Assembly: GCA_018257865.1 (NCBI GenBank)
Contig: JAEUBA010000124.1
Location: 1 to 62,599 of the forward strand
Direction: 5' to 3'
Length of the DNA stretch: 62,599 nucleotides
Source: Stereocaulon alpinum
Lineage: Eukaryota; Ascomycota; Lecanoromycetes; Lecanorales; Stereocaulaceae
The position numbers and the translations under genes are program-made. The notes beneath the pieces were generated by a model. The model made no database searches, was not told where the DNA came from, and worked only from the letters and a program-made list of their open reading frames with translations. Positions 23,483 through 32,778 of the stretch are shown in pieces; positions within the stretch are counted from its first letter, which is position 1; every line of letters begins with the position of its first letter.

Positions 23483-24373
23483 ATGCTGACAAATTTAGGA
23501 GCCTCAGAATTAGAGTTCCAGATTTCTGAGGCTCCTATGGAGCTTCGAATGAATGTGTACAAAACCTGCTTTGAGACACTCGTGAAAGCTGGGTCTATAC
23601 GTCCACTTGTTCCCAGAAACTGTACCTCTTCTGTGAGAGCAGTGTCTCTCCTAAACGTCTGCAAGCTAGTCAATCACGAAGCGTCTGAGACTCTTTATGG
23701 GAAGCATATTATCATGCTCGCTCAATGCCAACGGAGCGAGTCGTGGAACGAAGCGATCACAGCCTGGCTTGCGCAGATAGATCCCTCAAACGTGCTTCGC
23801 CTTAGGATGCTGAATATCGATTTCTCGTCGGGTGTCTGGATGCTCGCACATTGGGGAGGCATTCAAGGCATTGTTGCCTCAGCTATCCCCTCGCTGGCCC
23901 CATCGTACCACGCCGCCGCTCCTGCCTACTTTGCTGGTCCGTTCTACGGTGGCCTCTGTGCCATATTCTACGATTACGCACTAGCAACCCTCCACCAGAT
24001 CGAACACATTCTAGCGCTAATCGAACACAATCGTGACCTCGTAGACCTACATCTCGACCTTCCGGTGGATAACGCTGGCAACCTCGAAGGCCACGTTATG
24101 GGATTGATTGATAACGACGGCTTCTTCTTTCGCCACGCGAGTTTTGCGGCACATGAGCGGCTACGAGTTGCAATGAAGAAGCTCCGGAACGTCCTAAATT
24201 TATCTGTCCGACACGCAACAGACCTCCAGCGACTTGAACCTGTAGCCCGAGCCATCGGCGTTCGTCACCTGCGTGCTATGCTCGACTATCATATTGAAGA
24301 TGCACGAAACAATCAAGGCTCACGGGTGGGGAATCGAGGACGATCTTACGAAAGGTTACGAGGGTGGCGATGA
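23483..24373 (+). CDS. Hypothetical protein with fungal F-box-like motif
   Basis: A single frame of 296 aa from ATG 23483. Residues about 12-75 fit a pattern common in Pezizomycotina: a start like PxELRxxIY (here APMELRMNVYKTCF) followed by LLNVCKLVNHEASETLYG (the C-x-x-h-x-x-E-A-x-x-x-LY signature). This is often annotated F-box-like or of unknown function. The remaining ~200 residues contain an Ala/Tyr-rich stretch and two helical regions with charged repeats (LIEHNRDLVDLHLDLPVD), and end in a basic tail (RGRSYERLRGWR). There is no signal peptide or membrane segment. The sequence just before the frame (TGCTGACAAATTTAG, 23484-23498) looks like a branch point and acceptor, so a spliced upstream exon is possible, but I found no in-frame donor exon. 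Molecular function unknown. Confidence 0.65.
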   Translation: MLTNLGASELEFQISEAPMELRMNVYKTCFETLVKAGSIRPLVPRNCTSSVRAVSLLNVCKLVNHEASETLYGKHIIMLAQCQRSESWNEAITAWLAQIDPSNVLRLRMLNIDFSSGVWMLAHWGGIQGIVASAIPSLAPSYHAAAPAYFAGPFYGGLCAIFYDYALATLHQIEHILALIEHNRDLVDLHLDLPVDNAGNLEGHVMGLIDNDGFFFRHASFAAHERLRVAMKKLRNVLNLSVRHATDLQRLEPVARAIGVRHLRAMLDYHIEDARNNQGSRVGNRGRSYERLRGWR

Positions 24374-25254
24374 CTATGAGGGGCTTGGAATTTTCAAACA
24401 CTTGAAGTATTGATAAGACATGGGTTTCATGGAGCACTCTCATTGAGTCTTAAGGCACTAACAATGCACTTTGAAGGGTTGAGGAGGCGTTCGCTTGCAT
24501 ATGGCTTGCGTTGGTACCTAGGTGCCCCGTCAAGTCGACATTGCGAAGGTCTAGATATGATCTACTGGTGCAGTAGTACCAAGACTTTCAAAGTTAAGGA
24601 GACCATGAATGATCAGCCAATCTCTGACCAAGTCCCCGTAAGTCAAGCCTCAACGCAAGAACACTACTTAGTTACTTAGCCCTCGAGCCTAATCCAAGCC
24701 TGAGGCTATTGTTACGACAAGAGCTCCCGATGAATTCTGATATGAAACTTAGTCATAGGCACTTCAAGGTGCTTCGATCGTCACCAGGCAAATCGGCAAG
24801 GGGGCTGCTGGATGTTCTACAGCTTGTCCAATTGAGGATTGGTCCTCATCAAACTTATTCTGGGAATGTGTCCGCAGCATCGTAAATGAGAAGCTTAGTT
24901 GAACAGCTCAGTATCCGCACCAGCGTCGTTGTTGCAATCTCTTTGCTCCATCCCAAGAGATCTAATACTCCTTCGCCTCCGCTACTGCCTGATTATCCGA
25001 GTCTCATCATCTCGTCAACAAGCTGTGACAATGCGGATGCCAGAGCGGAGTGAGACGCAATCTAGTCGACAAATTCGTTTGGCGCGCTCCGCAGCAGTTA
25101 TTGTACTGATTCTAGTATGGCGCTCTCCCTTTCCGGGTACTTACTCGGTACTCACTTAGCAATTTCTGTTCACATAGTATGTGGTCAGCCGAGTAGACAG
25201 GCATATAGAAGCTGATGCGAAGTATCGTGTTCGGTTTTCACGGGTACAGCAAAA
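24374..25254. other. Intergenic, no gene recognised
   Basis: About 0.9 kb of normal composition. The short frames near 24410-24679 and 24899-25159 lack protein-like sequence and splice support. Confidence 0.45.
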
Positions 25255-25542
25255 TCAATCGAAGATGAATCGTCCTGTATGCAAAAACCTGAGACTGATG
25301 TCTAACACATGATGACAGAGACTGTCTAGTGTCGGTTGGAAGGTCACACATTCTCCTGTGGCAAGGGTATAAACGCTGTTGGTATCGGATGCGGGTTCGA
25401 AGATGGCAGGGCCGTTGCAATTGTTATCATCAAACTGTCCAACCTAGCCGAGGTCCGCTGAAACGTTGACAGAGACGGTGAGGGCAAGTAGGATTGGCAA
25501 CGAATGTAGAGCATGCTTCTCGATCTGCGCGTAGGACTTCAT
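25255..25542 (-). pseudogene. Small secreted protein gene with in-frame stop
   Basis: From ATG at 25542-25540 the minus strand encodes 32 residues with a hydrophobic signal-peptide-like core (SLPILLALTVSVNVSA). It then meets TAG at 25446-25444, and continues in the same frame for 62 codons to TGA at 25257-25255. The downstream part reads like a small secreted protein (VGQFDDNNCNGPAIFEP, VYTLATGECVTFQP). A CAG-to-TAG change would explain the stop. An intron covering the stop is possible but no donor/acceptor pair fits well. A GT..AG intron near 25324-25290 could instead link to FCIQDDSSSIDFAVPV further on. Gene identity is unknown; the claim rests on the frame continuing across a single stop. 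Confidence 0.45.
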
Positions 25543-26033
25543 GGGTCTTATCGGGTGTATGTCACATTAGTGTAAAGCCCATCACTTCGGCTTTGGGGGA
25601 CAAACTTTGATGCATTGATAAGATGGACAAGCGGCTATTGAGTCCCGTTCTCGGTGTGATAACATGACACTTGCTGTTGATCCTTGCTTGACCTGCCTCT
25701 TAGAAAGGATGAGTTGACGTCATATCACTGTGCCTTCATATCGCGATGCTATTGTCGGAAATGCCTCTTCTTATTGCAAATGTCCCCAAGCGCTCAATCA
25801 ACAACGTATGCAGGGAATAAACAGCTCAACAACGCTCTGGGTGATGAAAACGTTTGATCTCTGAACAAGACTTTGGACAACAGTGGCTGGATACTTTTAC
25901 CCTTTCACACCAAGACCAACTTGTCACCCTGCTATCGATCTATCTCTATCGTCTACCCTAATTTATGCGACGATCTATCTGGAAAGACACAGATTACTCT
26001 AAACTCCGACAATTCACGCACATCGCCATTAGA
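25543..26033. promoter_or_regulatory. Upstream region of the 183-aa secreted protein
   Basis: No gene. Lies between the divergent broken gene and the secreted protein gene and should carry the promoter of the latter. A frame running into 26034 from 25965 uses a non-hydrophobic N terminus that would hide the signal peptide, so it is not preferred. Confidence 0.35.
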
Positions 26034-26585
26034 ATGTTTACATATCTCCTCGCAATACTCCTCTTTACTTGTGCGCTGGCCGACCCAGCACCAACCTCCG
26101 GAAATTACAGCCCAGCAGCAGCCTCCTTCATCCCAAACACTGGATCCGCTGCTCCCAGTACCACAACATCTGCGCCTCAAGCAGCCGATACCACGCTCCA
26201 GGGAAGTTCCCTCAACTTCGTTGTTACCAGTCTCGACTGCACTACTTGGCCCTCCAATGACTGCACAACGGACAATGCTCATTACCAGGTTCTCAATAAC
26301 ATTAGCTACAGTCAAAATAATCCACCAACCCCCTTCGGCTCAAAAACGTGTAATAGAGCATTGGCGAGTGGGGAGCAATTCGACATCAGTACCGTGGCAC
26401 CTGGGGCTGACCCCACAACAGGCATGATTGACGGGCAGTATCCCAATGGCGCTAACAGTCAGGATTGGGCGTGTGAGCAGTTCGTATCGTCTGTGACGGC
26501 TGAGTTAGCTCTGTGTCAGGCGGTATCGGGATCTTGTTATCGATTGTGGCCGTCGGGTGGACCCCCCAAAGTATGGGCTTCATAA
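26034..26585 (+). CDS. Small secreted cysteine-containing protein
   Basis: A single exon of 183 aa. ATG 26034 is chosen over upstream in-frame starts because it begins a clear signal peptide (MFTYLLAILLFTCALA, cleavage before DP). The mature part starts Pro/Ala/Ser/Thr-rich (to about residue 55), consistent with an O-glycosylated spacer. It then has six Cys (LDC, NDC, KTC, WAC, ALC, GSC), which could form three disulphides, and one NIS N-glycosylation site. There is no transmembrane helix or GPI signal. I recognise no named family; similar small secreted proteins of unknown function are common in plant-associated and saprotrophic ascomycetes. A role as an effector is only a possibility suggested by size, secretion, Cys content and nearness to the AT-rich block. 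Confidence 0.72.
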   Translation: MFTYLLAILLFTCALADPAPTSGNYSPAAASFIPNTGSAAPSTTTSAPQAADTTLQGSSLNFVVTSLDCTTWPSNDCTTDNAHYQVLNNISYSQNNPPTPFGSKTCNRALASGEQFDISTVAPGADPTTGMIDGQYPNGANSQDWACEQFVSSVTAELALCQAVSGSCYRLWPSGGPPKVWAS

Positions 26586-27891
26586 AGCTATAGTACCTAT
26601 AATTACAGTGCATTGAATTGTTAGTATCTACAACGTAGAAGCTAGTCACTAGAGATAACAAGGTTTGGAAGCGTTGAATTTCTCGACCGCTGTGGTTTGA
26701 TAATGTATAAATGAACCTGTTGAGCCTTGGACATACGCTGCAGTACTTCGCTGCAGCGGCAGCGGCAGTGCGGGCAAGTTCCAGCAAAGCCAGGATCAAC
26801 AGCTAGAGAGACGCCAAGAGAAGGGGGGAGCTACTACAGCAGCAGACAAACCAGCATATCCAAAGTAGTCATAGCAGCTGCAACGAGCGCCATCATATCA
26901 ATGATCAAGCCAACCACGAACCTTGAAGTGGTAGAGGCGGTTGACGGTTCTGAGGCAGTTCATAATATGCCTTCGACACTGACTTGTTCGCTAGCCGACA
27001 TTCGCGTCTTAATGCAACTGAGGGTACTCCACCGACATGGAACGTAGTAGACTTAACCAATAAGCTATGTGCTTAAAGGGTACATCAACCTCTTTAGAAG
27101 CAAGGACCGGCAACCATGTCTAACAAAGGTTGTTAAAGCAAGGCAGAAATCAAGCCTACAAACGCGCATTCCTAAGTCGAAAAGAGTCTATTAAACTCGA
27201 ACGTGAAAGTCTTGATAAAGTAAGCTTAATCTTAGGATCGTTCATTGTCTCAACATACTTCTGCTTCTGAAAGGAGACATAGCACGCTAATCGTTTTGAC
27301 AGAAATAAAGGCGAGAAGTCACTGGCGTATTAGTAGCCTTGTAGAAGAACTTCACACCGAGGGAAAATGACATATTTCAGCAAAAAGAAGAAATTTAACG
27401 GATGATTTGGCCAGCAGATAGGTCCCGATCTAAGCTGGGTGAAGGGGCGATGTGAATTTTATGAAGTGAAGCTGCTGGGCTGCGCAGTCATGTCAATGCG
27501 GAGGCGACAGTCCGTGTCCTCACTGACCCAGCATTCATGCTTTTAGTACAAGACAGAGAGCTTCTTGTCTACCCGTCGAAGCTTCTCTCCACTCAATTGA
27601 AAAATATGCTGGTCTACCCGTGATACCTGCGCTACCCTCCTCCTTCGGCTTTTCACTCATCTGGTGGCAGCGTTTGCTCGTTTGGCCCACGAATCTCTCA
27701 CCTCTGTGCAATTTATCACAAGATGTGACTAAAGAAATTCGAATACATCAACAGAGCATAAACACAACGTCTGGATCGCTGTTCTGAGTCCTGAACCCAG
27801 CAACTCCTCTACAAGGGCTCTCGCAAATGTAGTACGTAGTCGCTCGAGCTACAGAACAAATGCCACATTCTTGAGCCTTGCATACTTGGTG
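26586..27891. other. Intergenic, no gene recognised
   Basis: About 1.3 kb. It begins with the 3' region of the secreted protein gene and includes a short GCAGCGGCAGCGGCAG triplet-like tract at about 26753-26770. The 106-aa frame around 26727-27047 has no ATG-supported or domain-like content. Composition is normal. Confidence 0.45.
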
Positions 27892-28686
27892 CTATTTGCC
27901 TTCTAACCGGTTCCTTGCTCCAGCTTCTTCTATCGAAGAGCGAGACGTAGGGATTGCCTTACTTACAAGTGGCACTTTATCCGCCCTCAAAGCTCCAAGT
28001 AGACGTGTGCTATTGAGAGTCGTGTCAACCCCAGACCCTCTAGCCCGCACTACCCAACCCTCTAATTTGCGCCCAATTGGTGACTCTCCTCCGTAGCCAG
28101 GCTTCCCTTCTGACGAACATTCTTCTATGATGCTCGTTGCCAACGTCCTCGCCTGCTCAAAAGAGAACTCCTCAACGATGCCTGCAAGCCTGGCCTCGAT
28201 CACTACCTCGCATGTAGTGTCCTCGGCACCAATCAAGAATGGAGGTGTGATGCCTCCCGGTAAGTAGGGCAACCTGCCTTCTTTGAATTCTTGCATATTG
28301 CGGTAATGTGGAAACTGGCGGAGGATACCCAGAGTCTTTCTGCAGGTCTCGATGTTTATCGGAAAAGTCCTATAACGCGCGTCATAGCACGGGTAATTTC
28401 TTGAAGGTGTCACGAGCGAAAGAGGGGTCGAGGAACGAGCTGAAGAGGTGGCCGAGAGGCTCAACGGTATGGTAGCTTTTGGCGCTATGCGGGGTAGAAC
28501 AGTCGGAGGTAGCAGGTCGGAAGCTTCCTGGACTTGAATGTGGGGGCAAGATGAGACTAGATTGATCCAGGGTATTGCAAAGATGATCAGTAATGCATGA
28601 CTAAGAGTCAAGATTGGAGGTTTCAACGGTCTGCTTTCGGAACCCTGTCTATCAAGAGACATTGACTTGCAATATCTGAGTTGCAT
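27892..28686 (-). CDS. Secreted or signal-anchored Cys-containing hypothetical protein
   Basis: A single exon on the minus strand; 264 aa from ATG 28686, or 256 aa from ATG 28662, which gives a shorter N terminus before the hydrophobic segment LSHALLIIFAIPWINLVSS. The latter may be a signal peptide or anchor. Residues from about 115 on follow a pattern widespread in ascomycete secreted proteins: a Cys-rich start (YPCYDARY, INIETC), a Pro/Gly turn (LPGGITPPFLIG), CEVVIEA, a Phe-containing helix (EEFSFEQARTLATSIIEEC), then GYGGESPIG and GWVVRARG. Four to five Cys in this part may pair. Function is unknown. The first 100 residues are Ser/Pro-rich. The ATG choice is not decided by sequence. No RIP damage is seen although the AT-rich block is 1.2 kb away. 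Confidence 0.68.
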   Translation of the reverse strand: MQLRYCKSMSLDRQGSESRPLKPPILTLSHALLIIFAIPWINLVSSCPHIQVQEASDLLPPTVLPRIAPKATIPLSLSATSSARSSTPLSLVTPSRNYPCYDARYRTFPINIETCRKTLGILRQFPHYRNMQEFKEGRLPYLPGGITPPFLIGAEDTTCEVVIEARLAGIVEEFSFEQARTLATSIIEECSSEGKPGYGGESPIGRKLEGWVVRARGSGVDTTLNSTRLLGALRADKVPLVSKAIPTSRSSIEEAGARNRLEGK

Positions 28687-29106
28687 GCTGAACTTGATGT
28701 ACGCTGGCGAGCATGATAGCAAAAGCGGTAGTACCCCTTAGCATCGAGAGGGTGTATAACAAGCTCTGAGATAAATTCGAGGATCACAGTCTTTTTGTGA
28801 TACGACAAATACACCTTAAACCTCACGAGACAGCGCAGGTTGAGCAAGTAGAGAACACGTAGCCGCGAAATGGATGCCAGACAAGCTTTCTTCTTTCTAA
28901 GCGCCTACTCAGGCCGAGTCATTTCTTGCCGCAAGGATGAAGTGGGCTTGCTATACGGCATAGTTGCACTCAAGACCTGCGTGTAACATTTGGTATGGCG
29001 GCTCCTGTACTGTTATCCTGCATCGCTGGAAGTTGTTGTGCCTTCAGACCCCGTGAAAGTGGTGGGATTGAGATCTTGTAGGATTACGCCGAGGTATTGG
29101 TGTATA
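28687..29106. other. Intergenic, no gene recognised
   Basis: About 420 bp between two minus-strand coding calls. It should contain the promoter of the 264-aa protein gene. No other signal noted. Confidence 0.4.
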
Positions 29107-29513
29107 CTAAACGAGCGTGACAAGATGCCGTTCCGGATTCGCATATCGCCAATCTAAACGGAGGCACGAACTGCGGCTCTCAGGCTTCAAAGCGCCGAAC
29201 ATAACAGGCGCGCCTTGGTTGAAGGCAGGTTTCCAGGTCAAGCTGACGGGGCGCTCGGTTCCAATTTCCACACAAGGTCTCTATTAGCCGTAGGAGACTG
29301 GCTAAGAAAGCAGCTCACCTTCGTGGAGCCTAGGAGATGGCCCACGTTCGGCTCGTTATTCGTCATATGAACCTCAGGCAAATCCGAGAACTTCAACCGG
29401 GTTAGAGTAGCCGTAGCGAAGAACATGTCTCCTGTAAGCCACCACAACGGAACCGCGTCCTGAGCGTGATGTTGTCGATAGAACGAATCAGAATATGGAG
29501 GGGCTGCTCGAGG
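29107..29513 (-). CDS. Unplaced gene or 5'-truncated fragment (two putative exons)
   Basis: The minus strand is open from 29513 (after TGA 29516-29514) to 29319 with convincing protein-like text: YSDSFYRQHHAQDAVPLWW, then TGDMFFATATLTRLKFSDLP and EVHMTNNEPNVGHLLG. A GTGAGC donor at 29318 and an acceptor ending at 29281 would join it in frame to RPCVEIGTERPVSLTWKPAF and on to a stop at 29109-29107. The implied intron is only 38 nt, which is short, and its branch point is unclear. There is no ATG for the first part; a CTCGAGCAG acceptor near 29502 suggests a missing upstream exon toward the RIP-affected block. I do not recognise the family. It may be a complete gene with an unfound first exon, or a gene cut by transposon insertion or rearrangement. 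Confidence 0.4.
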
Positions 29514-31293
29514 TCAACTCTGTTTGTCAAATCAAAGTCTGACATGACGTTTGGCAGGTTCTAGTACCAAGCAGCAACGTGGCTCAATAACTAGATAGCC
29601 TCAGGGCTAGCTATTTCGCGTTGTCGAATCCAACTATCAAGGTGAAATTGCGGGCTGCGAGCTCCATCCTAGGCCCTGATGGACTTGTCACTGCCTACTG
29701 AGCAACTCTGTATGTATATCGCGCACTGTGCACTTAGTGTTGTAATATGAGTTTAAACATGTTGATCAAATTGAAAGAAGAAGAAGCAGAGCTGCAAGAG
29801 CTACAGGTCGATATCTGTTGAAAGTGGCCTACGTGCCAAGGATTACTAAACCTTGGTATACTAACTAAGCCTTAGCATCTTAGTATACTAAGTTAGTACT
29901 ACTATATATAGATCGCGCGTGTAGCACTTAGTATCTATTAAGTAAGTATTCTACCCTATCTTTCTTATAATAACAGAATATCGCGACTTTCGGAGCAGTT
30001 CCGCGCTTGCAGCCAATCACAACACCTCTTTAGAGCTGTATTTCCTTTCTCAGCTAGCGCCTTCCTAGCGCCTTTAACCACCAAAAGTTGAATCTATATC
30101 GCTTCTTCGCAGTAATACCTCGCGCCACATACGTCATATAATATCGAGATAATTTCATAAGTTTTAAAGTCAACTATTAGCTTACTTGCGTATCAAGAAT
30201 TATTAGAATTAGCCTATTTGCGCAATAGTTGTAACCAAAAGAAGCGTTTTCGCTATGTTTTACAGGCACCGCGGGCTCGCTGGCAATTGCCTTCAACCAC
30301 CAAAAGTTGAGTACGCTGCGTAATTCTTCGCAGTAATGCCTCGCGCCACATACGTTATATAATATCGAGATAATTTTACAAGTTTTAAAGTCAACTATCA
30401 GCTTGCTTGCGCATCAAGAATTATTAGAATTAGCCTATATACGCAATAGTTATAAGTAAAAGAAGCGTTACGGCGGAAGCTCGGTGCTAATCCTAGACCC
30501 GATAAATAGCTGAGCGCGCCTTTCAAAGCCGCCTTTTACTATTAAAACCTTACTATTTTAATAACTTTATATATAATAAAGGTAGAGCTTAACTTTATAT
30601 ATATAAAGTATACTATAAATAGAGAGCTTTCTAACGCCGCTAGAATTTTCTAAATCGAGTACAAAATAAGCGAGATATAGCTGTTTTTATATTAATCTTC
30701 TGTGAAGATTACGGGCACTAACTTGTATTTTAATAGATTATAAGCCTAGAACGTAGGGTATTAGTACTAAAGACCTCCTATAAGCCTCGCTATAAGCCTT
30801 CTATTACTTAGTTAGTCTAGAGATAGTCGCGCTATCCTATAGGACCTTTACCTATAATATAGTCTCTATAGATACTAACTCTAACCTCTATATACTAAGT
30901 ACTACTTAGGGGTATATAATAGTTAGTTAGGGGTAGCTTAGTAGTAGAATACCTTAGTTAGGAAATTAGGATACTAGTAAGATTACTAGTAAGTTTACTA
31001 GTAGGCTCCTAAGCTAAGTAATATCTACCTATATCTACTTTACTATAATAGAAAATCGGTAATTAGGACCCTAAAGATCACCCGTGCTAAGCGAGCTAAT
31101 ATATCTTAAGATAAGTCCCCTAGGTTCCTATCTCAGCCTAGTATAAATATTAATATTCTACGCACTTTACGTATTTAACGTATAGCACGTATAATAAATA
31201 GTTAGGTAATTTAAAAGATACGTAAGCTCTTAAGGATTCTAATATACTAAAAATCTTTTAAATTAGCGTAAATATTATACTTAAATATATAGT
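29514..31293. other. Transition into the AT-rich block
   Basis: No gene. From about 29,850 the composition becomes TA-rich; between about 30,000 and 30,480 CA and TG are still common, and beyond 30,540 they are almost gone. This zone therefore contains a RIP-light island (30,000-30,480) within otherwise degraded DNA. Nothing classifiable lies between 30,480 and 31,290. Confidence 0.5.
30076..30469. repeat. Tandem duplication, two ~173-bp copies, period about 220 bp
   Basis: Copies 30076-30248 and 30295-30469 both begin AACCACCAAAAGTTGA and share TCGCAGTAATxCCTCGCGCC, ATATAATATCGAGATAAT, TTTTAAAGTCAACTAT and AAGAATTATTAGAATTAGCC; both end GAAGCGTT. Many differences are C/T or G/A, but CA sites remain. 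The copies are short, which may explain incomplete RIP. Not coding. Confidence 0.8.
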
Positions 31294-32605
31294 ATTAATT
31301 AATTAATTAATTATTTTATACTCCTATTCTAGTATCTATATATACTAATAAGGGTATTCTTTTACTCTATTAGGAAATCTAGAGGGCTGCGAGCCCTCTA
31401 GACGCGAAAGAAATCTTTTTAGAGTTACCCCCTATAGCTAAAACCTTTCGCTTATTAGCTTACTTATTATTTTACTCCGCCTATCTAATCTTACCGCTAG
31501 GCTCTATAATACTAGTAATTATAATCTCCGTTACCCTACTAGGCCCTATAATACTCTAGTAGCCCCGCTACCTTTAACTTTAACTTATACTTAGGCTTCT
31601 TTATCTTTAGGGTTTTTATTATTAGTTCTACTCTAATAGGGAGTTTAGATTAGGAGAGCTATTCCTTAGTAAGTTAGTACTATATTAGGAATCCTAACCT
31701 AACTAGCTATCTTACTACCGCCCTTATACTAGTAGCCTTAACTAGTATAGTCCTAATATTATAAGTCTCTACTTCTTTAATAAGCTCCTTTTAAATATCG
31801 CTGAGTTCTAGGTAGTATAGGAGAATATACTTTATATTCTATTTTCTTTAGCTATAGCTATAGCAGGTATTATAGACCCCTAGTACCCTCGCTTTATATA
31901 GAAAGTAGTTAAACCTATTCTTACTACTTTAAAGTTATACTACTATTAAGCTTTCTACTTTCCTAAGCTTTAGGTAGTAGTTATACCTATCTCTAAATAA
32001 TAATTCCTTCTAAGCGGGTATATAGAAGTATTTAGGGATAGTATCCTTATAAGCCTTTTACTACTTAGTCTATTTCGCTATCGCCTAACTTTATATCTTC
32101 TTAACTAGGATACCTACGTCTTAGTACTCCTTAATATCTATTTTTAGATTATACTAGTATACCTTCCGCCTTATTACTATTAATACTTAGTCCTAATCTT
32201 TCGCCTTAAGCTCCTAAAGGGCCTATACTTCCTTTTTAAGTAATAGGGTTAAGCGCGTTAGGCGCGCTCTTCCCCTTCTTCCCTATAGTCTCCTACGGAT
32301 TATATAGTTACCTTTAATTATTAAGGGGTAGATCCCCCTTAGTACCTAATATCTTATAACTAAAGCGTCTAGCTAGGTTTAGATAAGAGGGATAACTACC
32401 TCTACCTTTAGGACTTAGACTAATATTACTTTATATACCCTAAGTACTATCTATAGATAGTTATTCTATATTATCGCTAGTATCTTAATATACTTTTCTA
32501 CTACTCCTAGTTCTCTAGTAGGGGTATACTAGATCGGGGTAGCGAATATAAGTATAGGCCTTACTATTATACTATATACTATCTTATACCTCTTAAATAT
32601 AGCTC
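31294..32605 (-). mobile_element. LINE-A, 3' part (left of nested insertion)
   Basis: A minus-strand LINE whose 3' end lies at the left: a (TAAT)n/(ATTA)n tail at about 31294-31315, then a short conserved 3' segment. The body continues to 32605, where a Gypsy element interrupts it, and resumes after 53992. Across the break the text (AAATATAGCTC / CTTAGGTTAACCT) lines up with an uninterrupted stretch of LINE-B near 42115-42130, confirming one split element. Fully RIP-degraded and non-functional. Confidence 0.78.
31378..31402 (-). other. LINE-A 3' hairpin
   Basis: Perfect 11-bp stem (TCTAGAGGGCT with AGCCCTCTAGA) around a 3-nt loop, about 85 bp from the 3' tail of LINE-A. Confidence 0.7.
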
Positions 32606-32778
32606 TGTTAGGAGTTACTATGTAGTTACCGGAGCCTACTTGCTTTAGTAATTACCCTTCTTGCTAGCAGTAGGTACTGCCAAGCCTACTTACTTAGTAA
32701 CTATAGATATCGCCCTTCGGGTACTTAGAAGTAGTAATAATCCATCCACTTTATATACTTGCTATATTATACCTAATA
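32606..32778 (+). repeat. Left LTR of the chromovirus
   Basis: 173 bp, preceded by AGCTC. It differs from the right LTR only by transitions as far as I compared them; several CA/TG sites survive in each copy, at different places. Confidence 0.9.

Noticed and set aside
26753..26775. GCAGCGGCAG triplet tract as a coding polyalanine or polyglutamine repeat
   Set aside because: No supported gene covers it; too short to be a meaningful microsatellite.
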